DNA of 64,000 nt from Neonectria sp. B-13 (GCA_002682825.1 NOKP01000024.1:558001-622000), one strand, 5' to 3'; numbered from the stretch's first letter, positions 46,250 through 57,748 are shown. Program-made: numbers and translations. Notes: generated by a model from the letters alone, not told the origin.

Positions 46250-47400
46250 GACTTCCACTCAGAATACCCGTGGCTCTTACTTCGTAGGTTACTTCTCCAG
46301 CTTGTTTGAAGAGGAACATCAGGATATTCGTAGTTGGACATGGTGATGATTGACTGGAGAACAAGTCCCCGAGATCGATCGACGGCAGCACGACCAGTTC
46401 GGTAGTTAGTGTGTTTCCATCCAATGCCAGCGTCCTGCTCATGAATGTAGATGCAGTTCTCCATGCCAATAGGCATGCCATGGTCGTCGCAAATGATGCC
46501 GCTAAGTACTGGATGCTACCCAAACAATCGCATCCCAACTTGAGGTTATTCGCCGTGGCCCCCGCACCGGCATTGCCCAGGTCAAAGGCCGACTTCTTGT
46601 GGAAGGGGTGTGGAGGATCAGCGTTGGGGACGCTCCTGTCAGAGAATGAAAATCGGTAGAAGAGTGGCCGACCATCATAATTAACATTGCATAGTACCAT
46701 GCCTTTACGCTGGTTGAATCATACATGATGTTAAATATACTCGATCAAAGTAGAGTCGACCTATCCCCAAACCAACAGCCCAACTTACCCACAAAGAAAC
46801 TCCACTTCTGCCACTCAAGAACTTTTCCAGTCTTTCTGGCAGGCGAAACCGTGAAACTGGGTCCTCTGATTGACTGAAACGCAAAGGCTTCAAGTCCTTT
46901 CCCAAGTCTTGGCTCTCTGGTATGTACTCATTAGCAAGCTTCGGCTGATATAGAGCAAGCGGCGTTGCAGTATTGTCCACGCCGGTCGGTAAAACAATAA
47001 TTCGAATAGCCTTGTACTTGGTCCAATCACTGACTGGTGAAACCGGGAGCGGGAAGGCATAGTGGTTTGAATTGGCCTCGGATGAGTTGCTTGGGTGTCT
47101 CATATAGAGGAAGGAAGACCTGGTAGAGTCTCTGGTCGTCGTCGACACCATCAGATCCTCGCTTTCATTATTCTTGTGAACGGCTGATACCAATAACATA
47201 GGTTGCCGTATATCCATGCTTCAGCACAGACTACAGAGCCTTCTGGTAGCTTGAAATTTTCGACTTCGGCCAGCACCTTTGGGTCCTTAAGGGCGGCTTT
47301 TTCGACCATCTGCACCTCATCGTAATCCGCATTGCCGTGGATCTTAGGGCCGAGATGGCTCTCAACCTTTCTACTTGTCAAATTGACAACTGATTCATGG
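46250..47400 (-). pseudogene. Copper amine oxidase remnant
   Basis: Minus-strand pieces in order: VVNLTSRKVES and ENFKLPEGSVVCAEAWIYG (N-terminal domains), SSEANSNHYAFPLPVSPVSD, then VNYDGRPLFYRFSFSD, KKSAFDLGNAGAGATANNLK and GCDCLGSIQY of the catalytic domain. Next come EQDAGIGWKHTNYRTGRAAV and SNYEY (46324-46338), which contains the Tyr that becomes topaquinone. Lesions: frame shifts after GSIQYL and after SNYEY, and a damaged splice site around 46720-46730 before the KGMVLCNV exon. The start and the C-terminal copper-ligand region are absent. The enzyme would have oxidised primary amines. Confidence 0.75.
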
Positions 47401-48269
47401 AAAATGTCCTACGACTTTTGGTTCCGATCTCTATCTGGGAAACTCTCTATATCTTACTGTCTTGCGGATGTAGTCTGCAACGAAAGCTCCACGGTCCGGG
47501 CGCGGGGGAGAGAGTCATTTTTCGTAGACTTCTAGAAATGGTACTAATTGCTCTTTCGGAGGTTCACTAAGAGTAATGACATTGAATCTCAGGGCAATCG
47601 ATGACGGCTAGACGGTCTCGATCAATCTTTCACTTGATTGGATCTCGGTGGTCGTGAGGGGGTAGAGGGGGTGCGGAACCGAGTTATAGGAGGACATTGT
47701 GAGTAGCAGATCAAGCCAGGCGCGGATACTGTAATAGGAGAAGTCGATAGAAGCTAGGCATGGAGAAGTAAAAGAAAATGAAACTAGGCCAGGAGCGCAA
47801 TGAGGTTGTATTTGTACCATTGGTCCTCATCGCCCGACACCCACAAAACGCGAAGAACTTCCGCTTCAACCCTCCATATGTGGCGTCTTACAGGTTAGTT
47901 ATCCACACCAGGAGATGGTTTGATTACCTTGCATCTACCTTGCGTAGCGAGGAGGAGCCAAGTAGGCCTTAATTGATTGCAATCAGATTTCAGACGCAAG
48001 GAACCTGAAAGTACATGAACATTGGAGGGAACCGCGCTGAAGTAAGCCTTTGGGAGCCTCAATTAGGCTAAGCCTCCGCCTTACGATGATATCGCTACTA
48101 ATAATGTAGCAAGATTCATGTCACCTGTCTCTGGTGTGCGTTGTATTTTGTAGAGCACTGGAAAGGTTTCACCCTCGCCGACGTTGTGACCCCCTTTGTT
48201 CGAGGCACATTCAACTTGTCTAAATAAAATACCCCGTACTGCTCGACTTGCATCTAGGCTGATGTCCCT
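47401..48269. other. Intergenic, nothing recognised
   Basis: Neutral composition, only short frames. Confidence 0.4.
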
Positions 48270-49253
48270 CTTCCGAATCCCATTTCTAAAGAAACAACCC
48301 ACTGTCTTCTCGTTCCCAGACAAATTCCAACCGTGTCTTTTCCAGGCTTTCAGAAGGTCCTCGCGCCCAAATCACGTCCAGCATCTCGGCGGCAGTTATT
48401 GCATTGTAGCAGCAAGACGAGACCCAAATATGTCAAAATATTGATCGAACCGCTTGTCTGAGTCCTTGACTCTGCGTTTCAGCGCCAAGCACAAAACCAG
48501 GCCATACTAGATTCTTGCTATGGAAATTCTGGGGCAAGATCGAGAGCATGTGGAATATTGCAGGCTCCGTTACCTCCAAGATGTATGCCTCAGATAGATA
48601 CTGCTGGCCTGGCAATTCCACAAGGGAGTGAGAGGCATAGGATTCAACTGCTTTCTTGTAAGCGCTGGCAAGATGAACTCGGGAGTTGCAATGCTGTTTG
48701 TCGGAGAAGTTCTCTGCCCATGGTAACGCTGAGAAGTTATCGAGGCAGCTGCACAAGGCCACGATCGTCGGTACGCTCGGAAGCCGCTTGAGAAACAGAT
48801 CGCAATGAGTTCAGAGCCGATAGCAGATAAAGGAGCTCGGCTGGGCAGCCAAGCCATGTTCAATGCTCAGAATGCTGTAGCCTTTGGAGAAAATCAGGAT
48901 CCATCAATACCGCTAGCTTGGTGTTGGGATATTTGCTGGTGCAAGCGTTGCTCCCATTATTCCGAATCTGCGAGTCAATTAGCAAGGGGTTTTTGAGCTT
49001 GGAAGAAGTGCATACGTTGTGCAAGCGGTATAAGAGTATTTTAACCATGCCGCGGAGTCTGTATCAGAGTCTTTCAAGAGTAACTTGCGGCTTCGAATCA
49101 TCTCTTCTGCGCCCCGGAGATGGAGCCTCCAGGCTCGTCCCCCAAACTTCAATACAGTGATGTATACAAACAGTTTGACGGTTACTATTACAGCATTGCT
49201 GTTTCTTTCAGGGGAGAGATGCATTTCTCGTTTCAGACATTGTAGGGCTTGTT
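48270..49253 (-). pseudogene. Zn2Cys6-type regulator remnant (Fungal_trans_2-like C-terminal half)
   Basis: Readings from several frames: ALQCLKREMHLSPERNS and WRLHLRGAEEMIRSRK at the start; KLAVLMDPDFLQRLQ; SAYKKAVESYASHSLVEL; then FHMLSILPQNFHSKNLVWPG with FVLGAETQSQG, and DLLKAWKRHGWNL near the end. This order matches the C-terminal half of Fungal_trans_2 regulators (HLA.AYR.AV, FHHL..IP, WP.F.AGAE). Pieces are in different frames with stops between, and no zinc cluster was found upstream. Confidence 0.6.
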
Positions 49254-50157
49254 CTTATGGTATAAAGCTGTCTACAATGACTTTCCAATGCTAGTCTGAT
49301 TAAACTACTAGCTATGGTATTCAGAGAAATACCATCCATCGGGGACTCCGATGGGAAATTTGTCGCTTGAATGCACTTGCACATGTTGGATTACGATACA
49401 GCGAGTCCTCCAGTAACCTATCGGGGACCCTGACCGTCATCACGTGACTATCCTGTCAGATACTCTGCACTAGTCCAATCTAACAGTAGTCTCTCCCTCA
49501 ATAGATCTGACAACCTCCTGCTCTCGTCCATTACATACGAATAGAGCACTTAGGCTTGTTCCTAGCCCTCGGGCCAACATCGCTTCAACCCCTTTTAGGC
49601 CACCTCACGCATCGACCACCCAGAGCCAGACTGATTCGAGGGTGCCCTATCTCATCGCCAGAATCGGTTCAAGTCAGGTGGTTTTCTCACGCCAGTGTCC
49701 CTCTTGAAGCATGTTCACTTCGCCGACGATGTGTGGATGAGCCGTCACCTTGAGGGATTTTCATGGCTCTAAAGGCACACACCAGCGTGTCGCGTCCCCA
49801 TCAGTCACGCCCTCGCCCGGCCAAACTCTCCAAACAAATTGCAGCTACTGACACCGGACGCCACGAGAAGGCCTGTTGCTTTCGTCCTACTGTTCTTTCG
49901 AGCAGCATCCAGCGTGCTCGCCGGAGCAATATTCTCATTACGACTAAAGATACCGACAACCTATATGAGAAATCCTACATCCTACCCGATGGGATTAACA
50001 ACCACAGGAAAATCCAGCACCAACACTATTGCCTAACACGTGCACCATTGTTGGCTGGCAGAACCTCGACTGTACCCTTGGAATACAATACAATAAGTCA
50101 ACTCTACCAAAGTTGTATTTCCACAGCAGCTTTGAAGCTCATACGCCATTAGTTGAC
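49254..50157. other. 5' region of the Zn2Cys6 regulator
   Basis: No gene recognised. Open frames continue into the regulator frame from 50029, but the first ATG matching the family N-terminus is at 50158. Confidence 0.4.
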
Positions 50158-51921
50158 ATGCCGATACCAATGACCAGGCGCAAGCGTGCGAGGAAGGCAT
50201 GCATCCCTTGCCACCAGCGCAAGCGGAAATGCGACGGCGAGTACCCTTGTGGCACTTGTACCACCTATGAATACAACTGCAGTTACGCCGCCGCTGCCGA
50301 CGACGACACCACTGGCACCACGGGCGGTGACGTATATGCTCCTCTCCCAGCCAAGCGTGTCAGCCTCGAGGGCGGAAGCAGTTTGGCAAGCCGGGCTGGC
50401 GCCACATCACGGAGTTCAGGCAGCCCGTCTCAAGCAGAGCGGAGCCCCCGCGAAGCCGATGGCTCATCGACCGAGAGCCCCACCCTCGGAGCCGGCGCCA
50501 CCACGACGCCCGCCGACCGGCACAAGTCCAGATACGCCGGAGCGTCGGCAGCCATGGCATTCCCGCATATCCTGAGTGAAGTTCTCGGCTCCGACAGCCC
50601 TTCCAAGATACACTCGCTCGCCTACAACTTTGGCATCCGCCCTGACGAGGCTTCGAGCGCTCATGTCTTGCTGGGGACGCTCATCTCCGAGGCCGACCTT
50701 GAATTCTTCTCGGGTGTGTACTTCTCGGCACTGGCACCTATCGGCGACCTCCTGGACCCGAGAATCTACGCTCAGCGATGCCGGGATTATTACCATGGCT
50801 CCGCCAGCACCCTGATCGCCTTTGGCGCCGTGGCCGCTGGCGTCGCCGCTCTCGGGTCGTTTCTATCCCCAAACAGACACCCGCGGGAGCCTGACCTGGT
50901 GCAGTATGCCAAAGCCATTCTCGATGATCCGGCTTCCATGCACATGCTGGGCATCGACCACATCATTGCGTGGGCCATGCGAGTGCTTTACCTACGAGCC
51001 ACAAGCCGCCCCAGCAATGCCTGGATCGCGTCGTGCACTGCGATGCACCTGTGCGAAGCGGTAGGGCTGAACAAGGAAGAGAATATCAAGGAGATGGTGT
51101 CCGTCGCCGGCGCCGCTCTTGTCGGGCATGATGCAGACCGGCTGAGGCGAATATTCTGGATATCGTGGGCCGGCCATAACTTGTTATCCTACGAGTACGA
51201 TCGTTCGGCTGTACGATTTCGGGCCGTGACTTGCCAGGCTATCACCCCGACATCAGGGTCCGTTGCCGACCAGTTCGTGCAAATAGCCCAGATCATCCCA
51301 GCGCCCAACTCCCCGTTCCACTTCGAATGTCAGCCTCCAACTCCTCGGGAGGACCTATTTGAGCGCATCAAAGCATTGCAAAAGCTCCAATTCACTCATC
51401 CGTTTCTGGTGGTGACTAAGGCGGAGCTCACGTTTTGCTTCTATCGACGCATTTACCAGCTCAAGTTGGGTATATCGGACGACATCATTAAGATCGTCAT
51501 TGACAGTGGCAACGCGGCAGTGGATGCGGCTCAACAGCTAGCTAACCAGGGTCATCTGTTCTGGAACGTCATCGGCAGCGTCTTCCAGTATGCCTGCGTC
51601 TTGTTGGCCATTGACAAACCAGCCGCCTCGGTTCACATCGCCGCTGCCTTCAAGGGCTTGGAGAATCTCGTCAAGGCTGCCGACACAGGACTGACGCGTG
51701 AGGCATTGTCCATGGCGCGGCATCTACTCAGCCTCCATACGGCAAAGAAGCGAAAGGAGCTTGCCCAGCTGGAAGCTGTCGAGGCGGGCTATCAATTCTT
51801 CCAGATGCAGCCGGATTCCGAGGCCAACACCGCTGTGCCAGACATGGGCTGGGGGACAGACTGGGAGCAGTTCCTCGTCGAGCCATATCTATCCATGTTC
51901 TGTCCTGACGTCCAGTTGTAG
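50158..51921 (+). CDS. Zn2Cys6 transcription factor, 587 aa, single exon
   Basis: Nuclear regulator. The zinc cluster CIPCHQRKRKCDGEYPC plus GTCTTYEYNC lies at about residues 13-40, preceded by basic MTRRKRARKA. A Ser/Gly/Thr-rich linker runs to about 140, then the fungal_trans region (LEFFSGVYFSALAPIGDLLD, WAMRVLYLRATSRPSNAW, RLRRIFWISWAGHNLLSYEY). The frame is intact with no introns. It ends 142 bp from the convergent DHA2 transporter gene; this pairing is common for regulators of export genes, and co-function is inference. A second ATG 12 nt upstream of the zinc-cluster basic stretch (50170) is possible. Confidence 0.85.
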   Translation: MPIPMTRRKRARKACIPCHQRKRKCDGEYPCGTCTTYEYNCSYAAAADDDTTGTTGGDVYAPLPAKRVSLEGGSSLASRAGATSRSSGSPSQAERSPREADGSSTESPTLGAGATTTPADRHKSRYAGASAAMAFPHILSEVLGSDSPSKIHSLAYNFGIRPDEASSAHVLLGTLISEADLEFFSGVYFSALAPIGDLLDPRIYAQRCRDYYHGSASTLIAFGAVAAGVAALGSFLSPNRHPREPDLVQYAKAILDDPASMHMLGIDHIIAWAMRVLYLRATSRPSNAWIASCTAMHLCEAVGLNKEENIKEMVSVAGAALVGHDADRLRRIFWISWAGHNLLSYEYDRSAVRFRAVTCQAITPTSGSVADQFVQIAQIIPAPNSPFHFECQPPTPREDLFERIKALQKLQFTHPFLVVTKAELTFCFYRRIYQLKLGISDDIIKIVIDSGNAAVDAAQQLANQGHLFWNVIGSVFQYACVLLAIDKPAASVHIAAAFKGLENLVKAADTGLTREALSMARHLLSLHTAKKRKELAQLEAVEAGYQFFQMQPDSEANTAVPDMGWGTDWEQFLVEPYLSMFCPDVQL

Positions 51922-52063
51922 TGGCACGAGAGTCGTTGGACATTTGCTTGACTCCGCTCAGCGGCCATTTAGCATGCAACGCATTGAAACATGCTGTGGC
52001 ATTCTGGGATGGACGAATGAAGAGCGCAGCTCTGTGTTAATGTAAACTGGTGATAATATACAT

Positions 52064-53704
52064 CTAGATGTGGTCCACTCTCGTTTGGCTCGTTTCCTGT
52101 GGCATCTTCTCAGACGCCTTCCACCGACGACGCTCGACAAAGCAGAAGACTAGAGCCACGACTACGCCTAAGCCGGAAAGACCGACGCCCATGTAAAAAG
52201 CGCCCCGATAACCTCGCAAAACATCCTTCCCTCCGTCATTTACCTGCGAATCAACCGTGCCAGCGAAGCCGAGCCCAATGGAGATGGAGTAGTTGACAAA
52301 GGTGTTGACCAGCGACGCGGCAAGACCCTGGTGCCGCTGCGGCATGGCCTGACTTAGGACGATGGTGGCGGCGGGGAAGGACATGTCCATACCCCAGGGA
52401 AGGACGATGATGGCCACGAAGGTCTGCGCCCAGTAGGTCTGGTGGACGGGCACTGTTGCAATAATGATGCCTGCGGTGAGGAAGGCCGTCATGGAGAGAA
52501 CCATGACGGTCGAGGCACGGAAGTGGCTCAACATCAGACCCGTGGTGACGGCAGCCAGCAGCCCGCTTATGGCGATAGAGACGAACTGAGCAGACATGAA
52601 TAGAGGGGTCTGGTCCCTCAGGATCATGAGAAGATTACACATGTAGTAGACAAAGATGCCGAAGCTGGACCAGCCGGCGCTGATGCAGGCCAAGGTGAAG
52701 AGGGAGTCGATCTCCAGGACGCCGAAGGGGATCAGAGGGTGCCGCACCCTCGTCTCAATGAAAACGAAGCCGACGAAGATGACGATGCCGACAATCATGG
52801 TGATGTACGTGTAAGGTGTAGGCCAGTCGACAACAGGACCTTGGTTCCAGGCGAAGTTGAAGAGGGCCAGGGCGGCCACGCCGGTGACGGACCCCAACAT
52901 GTCGACACGCTGCCACGCGCTGGACCTCTCATGCTCCGGGTTGCTCGGCGGCGGCGGTGTCGCGGGAATGACAAAGGCGCCCAAAAGGGCCAGCAGAAGG
53001 CACGCAAAGCACATGACCCAATAGGCCCAGGGCCACCAGGCCATCTGGGAGAGCAGGCTGGCGAAAACGGCGCCGACGAGGAAGCCACTGGGGGCGGAGG
53101 CACCGAACAGACTGAAGACCATGTTTTGGCGGAGTCCCGGGTCGTAGCAGCGGCCGATGATGGCGATGGAGTTGGGCAGCAACAAAGCCGGACCGATGCC
53201 CTGCGTGGCACGGCAGAAGGCGAAGAAGATGGGGCCGCTGTAGACGGCAAACCCGGCGAGGGCGGACCACAGGCCAAACCAAGCGAAGCCGCCGACGAAG
53301 AAACGTTTGTGGCCGAAGACGTCGCCGAGACGGCCCGCGATGAGGATGAAGGTGCCGACGGTGAGGGAGTATCCCGCCGAGAACCAGCTCACCTTGCCAG
53401 GCTCATTCTCGATGCCGAAGGAGCGGGCAATGATGTGCTGGGGCACGATGCTCAGGGCTAGACCAGCTTGAGTTAGGAGCTGGGAGGAGCAGAGGACGGC
53501 GACAAAGAGGGCTTCGCCGGCAAGGGACTGGGGGCGTTCGACACTGGCTTGAGGGTGGCCTTGGAGGTTGTCGCCGTGAACATGGTTGTGATGGCCCTCG
53601 TCTAAGGCCTCGGAGGTTGTTTGCCCGGGTGTTGGATGGTCAAAGGGTGCGTGGCCATGTGGCCCCTCGCCAAGCGTCGTGTTGTCTTTTTCTTGTATAG
53701 ACAT
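52064..53704 (-). CDS. MFS transporter, DHA2 (14-helix) drug/H+ antiporter type, 546 aa
   Basis: Plasma-membrane exporter. The N-terminus is His-rich (HGHAPFDHP; EGHHNHVHGD) and cytosolic. About 14 hydrophobic helices follow. The MFS loop 2-3 motif appears as AGRLGDVFGHKRFF, and loop 4 has RATQGIGPALLLPNSIAI, the helix-5 antiporter region. Best resemblance is to the yeast Atr1-like branch of DHA2. Single exon, intact, normal length. The opposite strand carries a long open frame that is only a composition shadow. Convergent with the Zn2Cys6 regulator. The His-rich start might bind metal, which is speculation. Confidence 0.88.
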   Translation of the reverse strand: MSIQEKDNTTLGEGPHGHAPFDHPTPGQTTSEALDEGHHNHVHGDNLQGHPQASVERPQSLAGEALFVAVLCSSQLLTQAGLALSIVPQHIIARSFGIENEPGKVSWFSAGYSLTVGTFILIAGRLGDVFGHKRFFVGGFAWFGLWSALAGFAVYSGPIFFAFCRATQGIGPALLLPNSIAIIGRCYDPGLRQNMVFSLFGASAPSGFLVGAVFASLLSQMAWWPWAYWVMCFACLLLALLGAFVIPATPPPPSNPEHERSSAWQRVDMLGSVTGVAALALFNFAWNQGPVVDWPTPYTYITMIVGIVIFVGFVFIETRVRHPLIPFGVLEIDSLFTLACISAGWSSFGIFVYYMCNLLMILRDQTPLFMSAQFVSIAISGLLAAVTTGLMLSHFRASTVMVLSMTAFLTAGIIIATVPVHQTYWAQTFVAIIVLPWGMDMSFPAATIVLSQAMPQRHQGLAASLVNTFVNYSISIGLGFAGTVDSQVNDGGKDVLRGYRGAFYMGVGLSGLGVVVALVFCFVERRRWKASEKMPQETSQTRVDHI

Positions 53705-53904
53705 TGTTGTGGTTGATGACGGCGAAGTAAAGGAGGTGTAGGTGACGGGACCGCTGTGAGTGAACTTTGATCAGCCAGCATGATGATGGCGTTGTCGAAT
53801 AATGCGTGTTTTATTCATGTGTCGGTACTGCGAGGCGCAATGGAGTGCAGATGGGTTTGTACTCACTCATTCTCGGGGATTTCATCTTCCTCACCCTCAA
53901 CGAT

Positions 53905-54055
53905 GCGGCTATTGCGGCTGCTGCGGTGCGGCTTCTGCGGCTGCTGCGGAATTGACCGTCACCCACCCACCACCGCATCAGGGATACCCATCAGACGGTG
54001 TCAGTTTTGAACCCCCCTGCGCGTGGCTACTGCGGCTGCTGCGGCTGAGAACCGC
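53905..54055. repeat. GCGGCT/GCTGCG microsatellite, two blocks
   Basis: Imperfect GCGGCTGCT units at about 53913-53950 and again at about 54026-54050, in the 620-bp divergent promoter between the DHA2 transporter and the NmrA gene. Confidence 0.75.
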
Positions 54056-54327
54056 GGGCTTACATATTCGACCTCCCACCACAAGTCTCCCAGGGCGAAT
54101 CAAGTTTGTGGATCTGGCCGGGTCAACTCGGACACACGGGATGGAGAATGATTGTTCGGCATTTCCAAGTTCCAAACCAGGTCGGATGTGAATAAGCCGA
54201 GATGGAGAGAAATTGAGGCTGAGCCTGAAATGCATAAAGGGACAGATGTTTCCTACTAGAGAGAGGGACAATACCTGACAACCCCTGGCCACCGCGTTCG
54301 ACCACAACCGCAGCAATAATACCAAAG

Positions 54328-55411
54328 ATGCTCAGATACGCCAGAAGCCAGCCCGTTGGCTTCAAAAACGCCATCGAGAGAGTCGCCATTGTCGGAGTAA
54401 GTATATCCTTGTCAACATCACACATAACGTACGCAAGTTACAGGGACACTGACACATCCACCTTAGGCCGGAGGCACCATCGGATCGCACATCACCGCTG
54501 CCCTCCTTCAAACCGGAAAACACTCAGTCAAGGCCCTCACCCGTAAAGGCAGCAGCAACAGACTCCCCGAGGGCGTCTTGGTCGCCCCAATCGACTACAG
54601 CGACCAAGCCAGCATTGTAGCCGCTCTCAAAGACCAGCAACTTTTCATCATCACCATGGCTCCCACCGCGCCCCGGGATACCCACAGCAAGCTGGTTCAG
54701 GCCGCTGCCAAGGCTGGCGTTCCCTACGTCATGCCCAACGGTTACGCCGGTGACATTGGCAATATCAAATTCGGCGAGGACACGTTGCTGGGGCCTGTTG
54801 CCAAGGCAAACAGGGACGAAATTGAGAGGCTTGGCATGCAATGGATCAATGTGTGTTGTGGATTTTGGTACGATTACAGCCTGGCGGGTGGTGAGGCGCG
54901 CTTTGGATTCGACTTTGAGAAGCGTTCCCTCACACTTTATGACGATGGCAACACCAAGAACTCGACGTCGACCTTGTCGCAGGTTGGGCGAGCCGTGGCC
55001 AAGGTGCTGAGCCTAAAAGAGCTTCCTGACGACGAAGACGACAAGAGTCTTACTCTTTCGGGGTTTCTCAACAACAACGTGTACCTCAAGAGCTTTGTGG
55101 TCAGCCAAAACGACATGTTTGAGAGCGTCAAGCGCGTCACGGGCATGACTGATGCCGACTGGACCGTCACCCACGAGTCCACCAAGAAGCGGTACGAGGA
55201 TGGCCTGGCGCAAGTTAAAGGTGGTAATATGGCTGGTTTTAGCAAGTTGCTGTACGCGAGGGCATTCTACCCGGAGGAGCCGAGTGATCTTTCGGCCAAG
55301 GCGCAGAATGAGCTGCTTGGTTTGCCAGATGAGAGCCTGGATGAGTCTACCAAGGTTGGCATAGATTTGGTCAAGGTCTTGCAACGTCGTGTTGAGCGTA
55401 TGGCGGCCTAG
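54328..55411 (+). CDS. NmrA-like / isoflavone-reductase-like NAD(P)-binding protein, 337 aa
   Basis: Atypical SDR fold, either a redox-sensing regulator (NmrA type) or a small reductase. Exon 1 (54328-54396) and exon 2 (54467-55411) join through a GTAAGT-TAG intron to give VAIVGAGGTIGSHIT, the GxGGxxG cofactor loop. Residues LFIITMAPTAPRD and GVPYVMPNGYAGD are typical, and the Tyr-xxx-Lys pair of classical SDRs is absent, as expected for this family. Intact and ordinary length. Divergent from the DHA2 pump; followed 150 bp later by a decayed regulator. Confidence 0.8.
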
Positions 55412-55559
55412 ACAACAGTGTGTACCTACAGAGTTTTCAGTCGACATATAGATGGACACTGACACGGGAATTACTTCGGCGGCGGACTAACCAGCGAGCA
55501 TGCTATGTACATAATTCTTACACAAGCCCCTCTTTTCCCTCGCTTCCCTCACTCCCCTC

Positions 55560-57056
55560 ACTGGACAATCTTCAGGAGCTGGTCCAGAATCCAAAGGAAC
55601 CTGATCCCTTGATCACTCCCATGATGCACAACGACCTGTAAGTCTTGACGCTGGAGGCAGATTCACAGACCAGCTATGTTAAGACTTCTTACAGAGACCA
55701 GCTATGTTTTGATCGGGCGTATGCATTTGCGCCAATATTGCAAACGCACCGCTACCGTTCTTAGTCTAAACAACCAAACAAGAGCAAGCCGAAAATCTGC
55801 CTACAGCATGCTATGTGGACGTTGGGCTCATCACTCTCCAATCAGTTCCAATTCGACGGGCGCAAATTATACGCAAAGACAAGACAACTTCTGCATACAC
55901 TCGAGGAGGAACCCTGTCACCAAATATGTATCGAGCAGGCGCAGGCGTGGACCTTGCTGGCAATCTATGAGCTAACGTGCCAAGATTTCCACCGAGGTAT
56001 GATGTCCGCCGGGAGGGCTTTTCGCTTGATCCAGATGGTGAGGTTGTACGAACTTGATGTACCCCAAACACCTTCCACCATGCAACTAGAACAGTATCAA
56101 GGGCAACTCACTCTTCAGGGGCCAGTCCAAGATGACTGGATCGATATTGAATGTAAAAGGCGGACCTTCTGGCTTGCATATACAATCGACCGCTTCACGA
56201 GTATGGCTGATGGGCTGCACATGTTCTTCGATGAACGGATGGTTAGTTTGCATAAAGTCATCTTTCGTGCGAAGGATTACATATCTACATACTGCCAGAT
56301 CCGTACCCGCCTACCGGCTCCCGAGGCAAACTTTGCAAGTGGTCGTCCCATGGACATGAGTTTCCTCGCGGAAATGATTGCAGTCGTCGACCCAAAGTGG
56401 CCACACGATAACCTGTCTTCCTTTACCGAGAGCATCATCGGATCTACCCTCTGTGGACGGGTCCTAGAGCATAAACAGAAACTTCCGACCAGACCCTGTC
56501 AAGAGTTCTGCCGTCGACATCGTTCCCTTGATGTACTGTTGGCGCAACACATCAAGATGCTACGAATATATGCGTCATTGGAGTACCCGGATACTATCAT
56601 CGGCTTTGCTACTCTGACGGCACATATAGCCGTGCTTATGCTTTACGACCTTATCGAATCCCGGCCCCTAGGTACCGACGCACAAGGAACGCAGCTCACT
56701 CAAGCTCTCTTCGCGGAACACAAGCAGCAGTCACTGGATGCTGTGGCCGATATAGCTCTCCTGATCGCCGTACTTGGTCAGCACTTGCAGGTAAAGTAGC
56801 CTCCCCATTACCAGAGCCCATTATAGCGTAAAAGGCTGAATTGCTAACACTCTAGCAGATGCACCCCTTAACGCCCATCTTGCTCCTCCTAGGCGCTCGA
56901 TTCTCCCAATCCCACCATGGGCTAAACAACTCTTATATTAAGCTCATGCCCAGCATCATGACGACGTTGCAAACCTTAGCCGACCTCAACAAGCTTGCAA
57001 AAGACTTCATTCAACTCTTAGAACCCGAGAACAACAACCAGTGTGCCCTCACCTAG
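55560..57056 (+). pseudogene. Fungal transcription factor remnant lacking DNA-binding domain
   Basis: Middle-homology region of a fungal-specific regulator. An exon ending HNDL at 55637 joins, after a GTAAGT-ACAG intron, to DQLCFDRAYAFAPILQTHRY. It then meets TAG at 55762-55764, where relatives have Trp (S.W..QP). The frame continues open: ICLQHAMWTLGSSLS, IEQAQAWTLLAIYELTC, RRTFWLAYTIDRFTS, to 56790. A second intron (56791-56858) leads to a last exon 56859-57056. No zinc cluster exists between the NmrA gene and this region, so the N-terminus is lost. Apart from the TAG the body is intact, suggesting recent inactivation. Confidence 0.7.
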
Positions 57057-57748
57057 ACCTTACGGTCACATCTAGATTGTTACGTCCCAAGGTCTTGGTA
57101 CGCCTAGTCACGTGCACTAATTAGAAGTGGATCGTTCCCATCAACTTGATCGCAATCAAGTTTGCGATAACAACGGGAAGATTAGATCCTCCACAGACGT
57201 GAAAACATGCCAACCAGCTCAGATGGAGCGATCGCGCGATGTCAGGAAGTACTAACATAACACAGCCTTCAGTGAACAGACCAGACCTCAGCCGCTGAGG
57301 ATGGGACGTTTGGACGCTTGGAGAATCTGTCCCTCAAGCAGGCCCGTTGTATAGGAGATGAGAGGGGCTAGAAGTAGCGGGAAGGAGCAAGGATTGGTAG
57401 GGTTAACGTTCTGAAAAGGAGGCACTAGAAAAACAATGTCACGAGATTCAGCGTTGTGTGCCATATGAGGAGTATCTTCTCAGGCGGAATAAATTCATTT
57501 ATCCATTCATTTATTCACTTATTCCATGGTATATAGCAGTTTCTCTTATGAACGGTAGATTCCCTTGAGGGATGACCGCCTGCGGTATCTCTGAGCTGAG
57601 GCAGCCGAGGCAGCCTTAGACCCTAATTCCCTCGTATTAGCTAACTAGTTACATCATGCCAATACACATATTTGACGTCTCAATTGACTCAATCTTTAGT
57701 ATTTAAGTCTGTCTATCCTCCATTCTTCCTCAGGAGCATCCTGATGCT
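57057..57748. other. Intergenic, nothing recognised
   Basis: 3' flanks of the regulator remnant (+) and the transporter (-). Short ATTCATTTATTC-like tandem words near 57490-57525. Confidence 0.45.

Noticed and set aside
49556..50157. Extra upstream exons for the Zn2Cys6 regulator
   Set aside because: Frames are open but lack family resemblance; the basic stretch before the zinc cluster begins right at the ATG at 50158.
52739..53461. 240-codon open frame on the plus strand
   Set aside because: Opposite the DHA2 transporter; Glu/Gly/Asp-rich shadow of its GC-rich codons.
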